Below are positions 38,194-48,245 of a stretch of DNA of 64,000 nucleotides, piece after piece. Made by a program: the position numbers and the translations under genes. The first letter of the stretch is position 1. Each line of letters starts with the position of its first letter. A model generated the notes under the pieces. The model had not been told where the DNA came from. It made no database searches and was given only the letters and a program-made list of their open reading frames with translations. The DNA lies in NCBI RefSeq assembly GCF_016808095.1, contig NC_068978.1, positions 26,857,306-26,921,305 on the forward strand, given 5' to 3'. The DNA is from Vigna angularis (Eukaryota > Streptophyta > Magnoliopsida > Fabales > Fabaceae).

Positions 38194-39284
38194 TCGTGCA
38201 TTTTGGACTTAATTTTAATTGCTGTGAATATTATATATCTTGATTACCAAAATTTTGATCTTATTCTTTTTGGAAGTTGAGTCCTCATTTTTCCTTAAAC
38301 AGAATATGTATGTAGTCACTACAGCAGGGATGGGTATCTTAATGGCTATTATCTTCTTGAACCATGTGTATTTTGAAATTATGAATCATTATGCATCTTA
38401 TAGTTTTTATATGCTATCTTACTCCCTTCCTCCTCTTGTTAGATTAAGCAAATAATATGTTATGTACTCACTACAACAAGGAGGAGTACAATATAACACC
38501 TTTTTAACTTGTCATTTTAAACTGTTGCTCAATTGATAATTATATTTTACTTTGTGTAGAAAATTCACACTGTTGAGTATTATGTCTCGTAACTACTAGC
38601 TGCACAACTTATATGTGTACATGTCCACAAGCTTTTCAAAACAAACAAACTTAAAATTGCTTTTTTAGATTTTTGTTAGCACAATAATAACATAAGCAAA
38701 TGTGAGATGGTGCCAATATATTGTAAACAAAAACTATATTTGTTTGAGCTCTGTTATGGTTTGTAAGTGTGATTAGAGGTTTGATATTTCTCATTTGTGT
38801 GTTCTTGGAACAATCACCATTGTAGTCCCTTTCTTTTCTGAATAGAGTTACATTTAATAGTTTTATTATTTCATATTAAGAAATTATGTGCTTGCTTATT
38901 TTACAATAGAAGAGACATATTGATCTTTGTATTTAGGTTTAATGTCTCTGTATGTCCTTATTTTAGCCCAGAATCTCATTTAAGTCCTCTTTCTTTTTGC
39001 CGTCTCAATTGGGTCCTCATTTTTGTAAAATTGGAGCAATTAAAGACCTACCGTCAAATTGAACAAACGGTCGTTTAATTGTTCGTTACGTGGCATGAGC
39101 AGTGTTTTCAGTAATCAGAGGTGGAATTAAAAAAGAGTTTTATATTAAAAAGTATGAGGTTAAATTAGCTTTAGGGAAAGGGCATACTGGGAAAACTCAT
39201 TACCATTCCTACTTCAATCATTCATTGTTGTTCCCCTTCTCCTTCTCATACACTAGAATAGAACACCAGAACATAAATGATAAA

Positions 39285-39445
39285 TAATCTGAACCTCAAA
39301 CCACTCCTTCAGCTCCACCAACTGCTCCAAGATGGCGTCGAAAATCTCTATCGCAAAGTCGCAATCGGGGTCGAAACGGGAATCGTCAGAGTTGGAGAAG
39401 GAGACGAATTTACAGAGGACCACGGCGACGCCCTCGGCGGAGAGA
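39285..39445 (-). pseudogene. Second gene-like minus frame inside the Pack-MULE
   Basis: Downstream of the ANTH fragment, on the same strand, a frame is open over about 50 codons. It contains AEGVAVVLCKFVSF, DDSRFDPDCDF and AIEIFDAILEQLVELKEW. It is GC-rich like the ANTH part and looks like real coding sequence, but I do not recognise the protein. It could be a later part of the same source gene or an independently acquired fragment. Confidence 0.4.
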
Positions 39446-39611
39446 GTCTAGAGGAAGGTTCTGGAAGGTTCCTAGGAGGAAGAGTCTGGAAGGTTCCCTA
39501 AACCCTAAAATGCATAACATCCTCTCTCTGATTCACTCCTTGGGATCTTGTTTACTAATGAATGGTGATGATGCAATGCAAGAGGTTTCCTTTGGGCTCG
39601 GGCACCACGCC

Positions 39612-40160
39612 TCAATCCCCACGCGCCAGCTTCGTAATCTCCTCCACCAAGAGGTTTCCGTTGGGCTCGGGCCTCTTGCAAAGCCCTTCGACCAGAGCCA
39701 CCAGAGAGTCAAACTCGCTCAACAAGTCGGCGTTGGAGAGACTCGACGCTCTGTCTTCTCTACTCTCTTTTTCGCCGGCGGTTCTGAGGAAGAATCCCAG
39801 GACGCGGGAGGTGCAGAGAAGCTGCTGGATGTGCTGTGCGAACCAGCGAACCCAGGAGGAGAGCTGCCACTTGGTGGGGTCGGTCGTGTGTCGGAAGTGA
39901 GAGAGGTTGAGGTAGTTTCTGCCGCCGGAGTTGGGGTTGACCGAGAGTTGATCCTGGAGGATGAAGCTACCGTGTAGGATAATGTAGTGGACGATGATCA
40001 GGCACTTGACTGCCACGACGGCGTTGTTCGTTCCCTGCAGCCGGTCCATCAGAACCTCCACCGCGCAGGACTCACTTGAGGAGAAGCACAACTTCACACT
40101 CCGCCTCCCGAAGCACCACCGCCACTCTGGTTGTGTGTGAGAAGGAAAGGGGAAGACCAA
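39612..40160 (-). pseudogene. ANTH-domain clathrin-assembly protein fragment captured by the Pack-MULE
   Basis: An uninterrupted minus-strand frame of 182 codons encodes part of an ANTH domain as found in AP180/CALM-like plant clathrin assembly proteins. These bind phosphoinositides and clathrin at the plasma membrane or trans-Golgi. Recognisable pieces are AVEVLMDRLQGTNNAVVAVK, CLIIVHYIILHG, SFILQDQLSVNP, GGRNYLNLSHFR, WQLSSWVRWFAQHI and LLCTSRVLGFFL. The N-terminal start of the domain, which includes the usual lipid-binding residues, is replaced by unrelated sequence (MVFPFPSHTQ...). It ends at a stop soon after KLARGD. The frame is intact, so a truncated product could be made if the locus is transcribed, but a full protein cannot. 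'Captured' is inferred from its position between the MULE ends. Confidence 0.8.
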
Positions 40161-40482
40161 TTACTGAAGTGGGAATCATAATTTTTCCGACTATGCCCTT
40201 TTCCTAAAGCTGATTTAACCTCATATTTTTTAATACAAAACTCTTTTTAATTCCACGTATGATTAGTAAAAACACTACCCATGCCACGTAACACACAATT
40301 AAACGGCCGTTTGTCCAATTTAACGGTAGGTCTTTAATTGTTACAATTTTACAAAAATGAGGATCCAATTGAGACGGCAAAAAAAAAGAGGACTTAACTG
40401 AGATTCTGGACTAAAATAAGGACTTACAGAGACATTAAACCTTGTATTTATAATCTAAAGGAGCAGTGATCTGATTCTCTAA

Positions 40483-40622
<140 letters not shown>

Positions 40623-41247
40623 AAGTGCTTTGGAAGGCTGTTTTAGGAATTTTGCATTTACAAGCTATTTAGGATATTAGTTTCCCGATTCCTGTACAAA
40701 ATGTTGCTCTTCTCATGTTTAATTTACGGGATGAAGTGCAGTTTTATTAATGCAATTTTACTAGTTAGTGCTATAGTTATTAGTGTTGTATAGTTAGTGC
40801 AGTTCTTGGTTAAAATTAGTATAATTCAGTTCAAAATTAGTATAGTTCAGTTCAAAATTAGTATAGTTAGTAGTTCAGTTCAGTTTATTTTGTAGTTTAG
40901 TACAGCTTAGTATAGTTCAGTTCAGTACAGTTTAATAAAACAAAAAATAGTTCAGTTTAGTTTTTCTGAACTATTTTTTAGTGCAGTTCAGTTTTTCTGA
41001 ACTAGTTTTTAGTTCAATACAGTTTTTAGTAGTGCAGTGCAGTTTAGTTTGATTTGTCCACCCCTAATCGCCATTAATATATTTATCATATATTTATACA
41101 TTTTATTTATATAAAAGGAATAATGAGCATACTGATAGAAAACAAAAAGGAAAAGAAAAGCAAAACATACTACAATTTAAAATACTGAAGGGAAAACAAC
41201 TTTTCACAATGACAAAAAGGACATGAAATGTGGTACACTTCCTTCAT

Positions 41248-41278
41248 CACATATTATATATATATATAGATATATATA

Positions 41279-41313
<35 letters not shown>
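41248..41313. repeat. (TA)n microsatellite
   Basis: About 65 bases of TA/AT repeat with two interruptions (AGATATATATATCTA). It directly abuts the left end of the Mutator-like element at 41316. Confidence 0.9.
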
Positions 41314-41315
<2 letters not shown>

Positions 41316-42369
41316 TTGTTTTTCAGTTGGTATATTTTAGCAATGTGTACCGGGTTTTAGTAGACAAAAATATCCTTATATATCATGGATTCTAAGTTTT
41401 AAGGTTAAGGGTATTTTAATAATTTTCATTCTTAAAACTAAAAAAAAAAGAAACCTCAAACCCTTGCTCACCTCTCTCATTCCTCTCAACCCTCTCTCTT
41501 TCATCTCTCTCACTCCAACATTTTCTCTGTCATCCTATGGTAACCCCAATTGAACAAAAATCAGAAATCTTACAAAAAATGATTTTATAATGAGTTTTCA
41601 TTTTATAATTTTTGTTTTATTTAATTTTATCCAATTTTCACAAGCATAAAGAAATTGGTAATTGACTTGGAAAAAATCATAAATACTCGTTGTTAAACAA
41701 TTTCTTACAAAAAATGATTTTATAATGAGTTTTCATTTTATAATTTTTATCTTATCTAATTTTATCTAATTTTCACAAGCATAATGACATCAAAAGAATT
41801 GGTAATTGGCCTGGAAAAAAATCAGAAACACTCGTTGTTAAACAATTTCTTACAAAAAAAAAGGATTTTATAATGAACTTTCATTTTATAATTTTTGTCG
41901 TATATAATTTTATCTAATTTTCACAAGCATAATGACATCCGAAGGAATTGGTAATTGGCCTGGAGGATTTTTTTTAGAGATGATTCAACATATGCAGAAG
42001 ATGAAATTAGAGAGGTTAGTGAAGATGGTGAAATTGAAGAGATTTTGAATGAGCCTTTGCCTGAAGGTGAATATGTCAATGACTTAACTCTTTACAAAGG
42101 CAAATTGTTTAACGAAAAATGTTTCTGATTTTTTCAATTGGGGCTACAGTAGGGATGACAAAGAAAAGGTTGGAGTGAGAAAGACGAAAGAGAAAAGGTT
42201 GAGAGGAATGAGAGAGGTGAGGAAGGGTTTGAGATTTTTTTTTTAGTTTTGAGAATGAAAATTATTAAAATACCCTTAACCTTAAAACTTAGAATCCATA
42301 ATATATAAGAATATTTTTGTCTACTAAAATCTGGCACACATTGTTAAAATGTACCAACTAAAAAACAGG
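41316..42369. mobile_element. Mutator-like element with ~240-bp inverted ends and a 3-copy internal repeat
   Basis: The left arm (41316-41555) and, inverted, the right arm (42127-42369) match from TTGTTTTTCAGTTGGTA / CCTGTTTTTTAGTTGGTA through CAATGTGTACC and TTAAGGGTATTTTAATAATT to a CTCACTC-rich tract and CCCCAATTGAA. Between them a ~138-bp unit starting CTTACAAAAAATGATTTTAT recurs three times (about 41570, 41705, 41848). Near 41975-42110 the plus strand has a short acidic open frame (AEDEIREVSEDGEIEEI, then NEPLPEGEYVNDLTLYKG) of unknown origin, possibly captured. The outer flanks are (TA)n, so no target duplication can be read. Confidence 0.65.
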
Positions 42370-42387
42370 CGTACGCGCGTTAACAAA

Positions 42388-42389
<2 letters not shown>

Positions 42390-42480
<91 letters not shown>
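42390..42480. repeat. (TA)n microsatellite, about 45 units
   Basis: About 90 uninterrupted bases of TA, the longest simple repeat in the window. It lies just outside the right end of the Mutator-like element, mirroring the (TA)n at its left. Confidence 0.95.
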
Positions 42481-42484
<4 letters not shown>

Positions 42485-43245
42485 TATCTTGTCAAATAAT
42501 ACTTCGTCATTAAGATAATGTTCCTATAATAGAATTTATTTTAACTCCTTATCAATTTAGTATAATTTATTTTGTTATAATCCTATGGACGATAAATAAG
42601 ATATGAATTAATTTATATTAGAGGAAATAAGATTTAAGAATGAAGTTATTGTATGAGTGACTACTTGGAAAGAATCATATGAAAAAACCTATTAAGGGCA
42701 AAAGATATTCAAGATTAATGTAACATCTAAAAAAAGTTATAAAAAAAAATTAAAGTGTATCAAATTTTATTTTTGTGAGTAATTTAGATATTTTCATAAC
42801 AAATGCTTAAAAATGTAAGACTTTGTTTGAAAGGAAAGGGGCAATGCTATTGTAAGCTTTGAATGAAAATTAAGGAAACATATAGGTAGATTGATTATTT
42901 ATATTAGAATATTACATGTCATTTATATTAATGCTATATACTGTTTTTAAATAGTATCAACAGCAGTTTAATGAATTGATTTTTTTTAATAAAGATGTCA
43001 ACTAAATTAAAAAAAATTAAAAAGACATTTAAATAATTCTGACAAAAAGTGTTTGAAACTAAAAAGAGTATTAAAACATTCTAAAAGTATTAAAAAAATA
43101 AAGAGTTTCTTTCCTATTTAAGTTTTTTTAAAGTCTAGATATTTATTTGGGTTGTATTAAATGGCTACAAAATACGATGAATGTGTTACACAGTGTGGGC
43201 TGTGGTTGTCACCTACCTATAGGCCCACTCGAGTTGTTAGAATCT
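42481..43245. other. AT-rich intergenic DNA
   Basis: No gene, RNA or repeat of known type is recognised; A-rich homopolymers are frequent. Confidence 0.4.
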
Positions 43246-43254
43246 GAAAAATTT

Positions 43255-43834
43255 GGGAGTTGCTCCCTCCACCCCCACACGTCTCTTCCTCCACCTCCCC
43301 AATTTTCTAAAATGCTAATTATATCCTTCTAAAATGACAATTATATCCTCAAAAGTTAAAAGGAACACTATCTCTGGACGGATTATATCCTTTTAGGTTT
43401 CGTTTTTATTTTACTACGTTTTGCGGCTCATGCAAGGATTATAGGCTTGGATATTCAAAGGATTATTGGAAGTATGGGAAGGGTTTAGGGTTTAGAATTA
43501 TAGGAAGGATTATGACTACGTACCTGGAGAGGAACCACGACAAGGACACTACACCATAAACGCACTGCACCACGTATTGCACCGAGAACAAGAGGAAGAT
43601 TGCTTGATAATTCTTTTCACGATCACCAAGCTTTGCAGAAAAATATTTTACTCATACAAGGAACTACGTAGGTTATCAGTGAAATATGTTATAAATGAAT
43701 AAAATTAAAAAACAATAATTTTAAAAATAAAATTTTACTGAAGGACAAAATAGTAAAGGAAAGGTGGAGGAAGGGGCAAAAAGGTAAAAGGGAGGTGGAG
43801 GAAGAGATGTGTGGGGGTGGAGGGAGCAACTCCC
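43255..43834. mobile_element. Mutator-type MITE, 580 bp, TSD GAAAAATTT
   Basis: The ends GGGAGTTGCTCCCTCCACC and, on the minus strand, GGGAGTTGCTCCCTCCACC are identical; the inverted repeat continues for about 50 bp (CTCTTCCTCCACCTCCC). Flanks GAAAAATTT at 43246-43254 and 43835-43843 are an exact 9-bp duplication. The interior includes GC-richer words also found in the element at 44947 (GCACTGCACCAC, GAGGAAGA.TGCTTGATAATTC, AAAATTTTACTGA). It is non-coding. Confidence 0.85.
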
Positions 43835-43843
43835 GAAAAATTT

Positions 43844-44526
43844 AGATTGACAATAAAAGAAAATTAAGAAAACAGAAAGAAAAGGAAAAGAAAAAACAAC
43901 AACTAAACATATATTTTTTAAGAAAATAAATTTTTAAAACGTATTATTAAAAACTTTAAACTTAATTTTTTAATTATTTTTAAAATAAGGAAGGACAGTA
44001 GAGTTTTGAAATCTCATCCCCAAATTGATGTAGACCTGAGTTCACCTGATTTGATCAGTATTGTGTAAGAAAAAACAAATATTAGATATAATTATTAAAC
44101 TTAATATTCAGAGTCAAGATATTTATGAATGTGTTTACAATTAATGTCATTGAAAATAACTGTCCCAACAACTAAGAACTTGTCCTCACTTGATTTGTGA
44201 TCTTTAACAAATGTTGTAGTCTCTGTATTCAAGAGAGTTGACCATAATCAATTGTTTACTCGTGAATCATATTTACATAATCAATTCAATTTGTATAAAT
44301 AGATAAGAATAAAATAAAATAAAATATTTTAATTATAAATTAAAATTCACCTATACATGGATTAATTTGTAAAAATTATTCTTTTTATCGACTTCTTCAA
44401 AATCTTAACTTTATCTCATATATAAGTTAACTTAATTTACAAAGAAGCTGATTATATTTTTGCTTTTCTGGTAAAAGTTTAATTCTGTTTTATTTTCTTT
44501 TGATATTAAATTCGTTTCTATTTTCT

Positions 44527-44591
<65 letters not shown>

Positions 44592-44937
44592 TGACATCTC
44601 AATTTAGTAACATAAAATTACTAAAATGAATCTTACATTATTAAGGATAAAACAAAATTACAGATTTTTTTTGAGAATAAAATTCTTCATCTGAAGAATA
44701 AAAGTAAAGCCTACACTACAAGCTTCATTTTCAACCTCTCGCTGAGTAATGAGTGCATATTTATGTTCACATTTATGCTTTAAAATTCAAATTTTTGATG
44801 CGATAATTGTGCTTAAATGGTTGATTTTAAGTGAATTTGTGATGATTGGAATTGTTGGGTTTGGAAATTAAAGAAACGTAAAAAGTGAGTTTTAGCGCAT
44901 AAATTATTCTTGGATGTTTTAATGTTTATTTGTGCAG
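43844..44937. other. AT-rich intergenic DNA with (TA)n tract
   Basis: No gene is seen. A (TA)n run of about 57 bases lies at 44531-44587, preceded by T-rich and followed by AT-rich sequence. Confidence 0.5.
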
Positions 44938-44946
44938 ATGAAATTA

Positions 44947-45789
44947 CGGTGTTGCTCCCTCCACCACCACCCTATACTTCCTCCACCTCCCCACATTATT
45001 TTAAATACAATTATATCCTTAAGTTAAAAAGATTTTTACTTTTACCCTATTTTAAATAATTTGAAACCCTAATTTTACTTTCCCAACACCCACCCACGGA
45101 ACTCTCTTCCCCTTTCCCCATTTTCGTTTCACCTCCCGCACTTCCATTCCTTTTTCTTCCTAGTTTTTTTTTTGGTTTGAAAGCTTCCATTGCCGCCATG
45201 GTGTGAAGGAGTGTCGCTGCCGTGGTGTGGAAGAACATCCAGGAACGTCCAGAGCATCAACCAACATGAGGAAGACATCAACGGAGGTGACATCAACAGA
45301 TGTCCCCTAATAAAACAAACTCTAAAATCGGGAGGTGACATCCTTCAACGGATGTCAACATCCGTTTAAGGTAAAACGGATGTCGACATCCGTTTTTCCT
45401 TAAACGGATGTTGACATCCATTGAAGGATGTCACCTCCGTTTAAAGGTTATGTTTTTTATTTTAGGGTTTTATTTCAAGGTTTATTTGAATACGAGTAAG
45501 CACTCCACGCACTGCACCACTCCATGCACTACACCACGAGAGGAAGACTGCTTGATAATTCTTTCCACCACCACCAACCTTTGCAACTTGTAGTATCTCA
45601 CAACGACGAAAGAAAGAGAGGAAGAAATATAATGTTAAAATGAAAGAAAAGTATTTTACTCATTACAGGACTAAAATATGTTATTAATGAAATAGGTTGT
45701 GAATGAGTAAAATTAAAAAATAATAACCCTAAAAATAAAATTTTACTGAGGAACAAAATAGTAAAGGGGAGGTAGAGGGAGCAACACCC
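44947..45789. mobile_element. Mutator-type MITE, 843 bp, TSD ATGAAATTA
   Basis: Same family as 43255-43834. The ends are CGGTGTTGCTCCCTCCACC and, on the minus strand, GGGTGTTGCTCCCTCTACC. Exact 9-bp flanks ATGAAATTA lie at 44938-44946 and 45790-45798. The centre (45322-45446) is a nested palindrome built on GGATGTCGACATCCG and GGATGTTGACATCC. The right third matches the sister element over GCACTGCACCAC, TGCTTGATAATTC and AAAATTTTACTGA. Minus-strand frames at 45047-45341 are not recognisable proteins. Confidence 0.85.
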
Positions 45790-47134
45790 ATGAAATTAAA
45801 GCGTAATTGGTCCAAATTGCAAATTAAGGCCCAAAATCAGGTTTTATTTGGAAAATAATGTACAGATGGGTTAAACAGGCATTCTTTACTCTTGCACCTT
45901 CCACATTTCCCTACATACACCCCTCTTTTCTTAACCAAGCCCAAGCACTAAGCCTTTTCTCCTACACCCCTAAATTTTCCTACCCATACCCCTCCTACCA
46001 CTAACTAGTTAGACTTCACCAGATTACGCCATGTGGCAATCCATCACAAACATATCAAACCGTCCAGATGATGCCACATCACTCATCCTTGCACTAATCA
46101 GTGAGCCAATCAGGTTTTGCCACATCACCACTCCTGCCACGTCACTATCTTCTTCAACCTTTAGAAACAGAAACCCCAATCTAACCTAACCCTAGCCGTC
46201 ATCACTGTCGTGCCGCTAGTCGCCGCGAGGTTGCCACACTTAGCACCGGTTATCACAGCGCCGCCGCCATCATAATCGCGCCACCACGCCGTAGATCCAA
46301 ACAACCACGCCGCGACGTAGAATGCACCGCCACCGTCAAACCCGCGAGCTCCTCCTCCATTCGCGAAACACCACCATCCTTTCTCGCCGGACCATCACCG
46401 CTTCTCGCGCTTCCACCGTGACTACCACTTCTTCCGCTCTGAAACCTCCATCTCCATGTCGCGCCACCATCAAATGTGATTCCCAGGTCGCACAATCCAA
46501 CCCTAGACCATCATCCCCACCATCTTTCTCGCACCATTGCCGCATCATCAACCATCGCGCATCCATCAACGCGAGCGCGCCGCGACAACGTCATGACTTT
46601 TGCCATCACCTGCAACCAAACCTGCAGGAAGAAGCCATAGCAAATCCAAAATCGCGATTGCCGCTGCCATCAGGAATCGCGCCAGCCACCGTGAGTCTTC
46701 AAACATGAACGCGCAGCATCTCCTTCAGAAGTCTCTCGCAGGGGCAAGCTTTTTTTTTCAATCTAAACTCTAATTTGGGAGAAAGAGGGCTGCCACGTGG
46801 CAAGCTCTCATTGGCCGCGTCCTTCCTTAGTCAAAACTGGTCAACAGATTTGAATCTGATCAAGGTTGGTCAAACAGGGGTTCTGTTACAATTTTGGGAA
46901 ATTTAGTTGGGTCTAAAGTGCAGATAGAGGAAATTTCAAGGCTTATGTGTAATTTTGAAAATTCAGAAAAGCTAAAAGATAAAATTCAGTTGTTGAGTTA
47001 ATTTAATTTGGGAATATCAACAGAAAATATCTTCCAAATAATGTTATAATTATCTAAATCTTTTAGTTATTTGGAAGATATAAGATAAAAGATTCTGTCA
47101 ACTGAATATTCAAAGTCCAAGCCCAATCAAGCCC

Positions 47135-47143
47135 TATATAAAG
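47135..47143 (+). promoter_or_regulatory. TATA box of the LTR-like segment
   Basis: TATATAAAG sits in CAAGCCCTATATAAAGAGACCC and is followed 30-50 bases later by a pyrimidine-rich start region. This is the best promoter-like sequence in the middle of the window. Confidence 0.6.
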
Positions 47144-47439
47144 AGACCCATGGGAGGCAGAAAAGGCACTTCATTCATTCATTCACCACTTCTCTCTCTC
47201 TTATTTCATCTTGTATTCATCTCCATTCATTGAGAGCTAAGCATCTAGAGCTATTCTACTGTAATTCCATTATGGATTCTGAGGTTAGATTGAGTTAATG
47301 CAATTGTTTATTTTGATTATTGATTTAAGTTGTTCTCTCTCGATGTCTTTCATCTCTCTATCAAATTAAAAGCCAAGATTTTTGCATCATAATGTGTTTG
47401 AATCTACATGCATATTGATTATATGAATTCTAGGGTTTA

Positions 47440-47762
47440 TAGGTTTAATTGAGAATCTACTTTGATTTAATTTAGGAACTTTCATATGATTAAATGATTT
47501 TTACTATCAATTGAGAATGTACTTTGATTGGTAGTAATAATTTTAACTATAATCAATTGAGAATTTACTTTGATTGATTAGTTTTTAATTTGGTTAGGCG
47601 ATTTAAGAATATACATGATTAAACACAATAGGATTTGATTGAGAATGTACTTTGGTTGAATTCATTGTGAATAATCTAGAAAGATTTTGCATTTGATTGA
47701 GAATTTACTTTGGTTAAGTGCATGATCGCCCTAAAATTAATTAAGAATGTACTTTAATTAAT
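47440..47762. repeat. Degenerate ~57-bp repeat, six copies
   Basis: The core TTGAGAATNTACTTTGATT recurs at about 47450, 47510, 47555, 47640, 47697 and, as TTAAGAATGTACTTTAATT, 47742. Spacing varies between 45 and 85 bases. Confidence 0.75.
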
Positions 47763-48188
47763 TTGAAACTCAAATAATAATCAATTGAACAATTATCTTG
47801 GAAAAGCAATGGAATTAGCCTATTTCATTATAATCGTTTTTAAGTTTCTTATTTGTTCTTTAAACCTTCTCCAAACATCATTTTTATTCTTGAACATTGC
47901 ATTGCATTGCATTCATAAGATTCAAATATTAAAAGGCAATTCCGTATTTGTTGGGAGACGACTCAGGGTTACTTTAACCCTATCTACTTTCTTGAATACT
48001 ACTTGGCAATACTGAAGTTGCCTTGAAAAGTAGTATTAATTTGATAGCTTCAACGACAGCCTATCACTGAGTCAACTGAAAGATTTTACTCCTAAGCTCA
48101 CACCATTAAGGTGATCATCGCAATAGAGAAACAACAAACAAAAACAGACCACAAAAATGCAAGGGTAAACTAGTTTACAATAGAGGAA

Positions 48189-48190
<2 letters not shown>

Positions 48191-48240
<50 letters not shown>
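48191..48240. repeat. (TA)n microsatellite
   Basis: About 50 bases of uninterrupted TA. It marks the left limit of the following LTR-like block. Confidence 0.95.

Positions 48241-48245
<5 letters not shown>

Larger units (their letters stand above)
38936..40441. mobile_element. Pack-MULE (Mutator-like element with captured gene), 1506 bp, 9-bp TSD
   Basis: Long inverted ends begin GGTTTAATGTCTCTGTA(T) on the left and GGTTTAATGTCTCTGTAAG on the right. They stay similar for about 250 bp, sharing AATTGGATCCTCATTTTTGTAAA-like and CGGTCGTTTAATTGT-like segments. Flanks are TTGTATTTA at 38927-38935 and 40442-40450, an exact 9-bp duplication. The interior 39280-40160 is much more GC-rich than anything nearby and holds an ANTH-domain gene fragment on the minus strand. 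There is no transposase. It is inserted within the hAT-like element, between the TBC and AMP-binding fragments. Confidence 0.88.
45799..48060 (+). mobile_element. LTR-retrotransposon-derived non-coding segment (LTR plus leader)
   Basis: There is no protein domain, but several features point to an LTR and leader on the plus strand. A GC-rich tract (46200-46720) of CGCCACCAT-like words is followed by a TATA box (TATATAAAG, 47135-47143). Next come a CATTCATTCATTCACC and CTCTCTCTC start region and a leader with six ~57-bp repeats (47440-47760). The segment ends with GTTGGGAGACGACTCAGGG...TTTAACCC (47958-47990), a block commonly seen near gag in plant gypsy elements. Frames at 46253-46708 overlap on both strands and encode only simple, basic peptides, so I do not call them genes. 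Outer borders are not defined. Confidence 0.5.

Noticed and set aside
45047..45341. Minus-strand frames in the MITE core
   Set aside because: They lie inside a non-coding Mutator-type element and have no recognisable motif.
46253..46708. Overlapping 77-128-codon frames in a GC-rich tract
   Set aside because: Open frames on both strands with simple basic or Ser/Thr/Pro-rich content and no domain; explained by GC-rich LTR/leader sequence.
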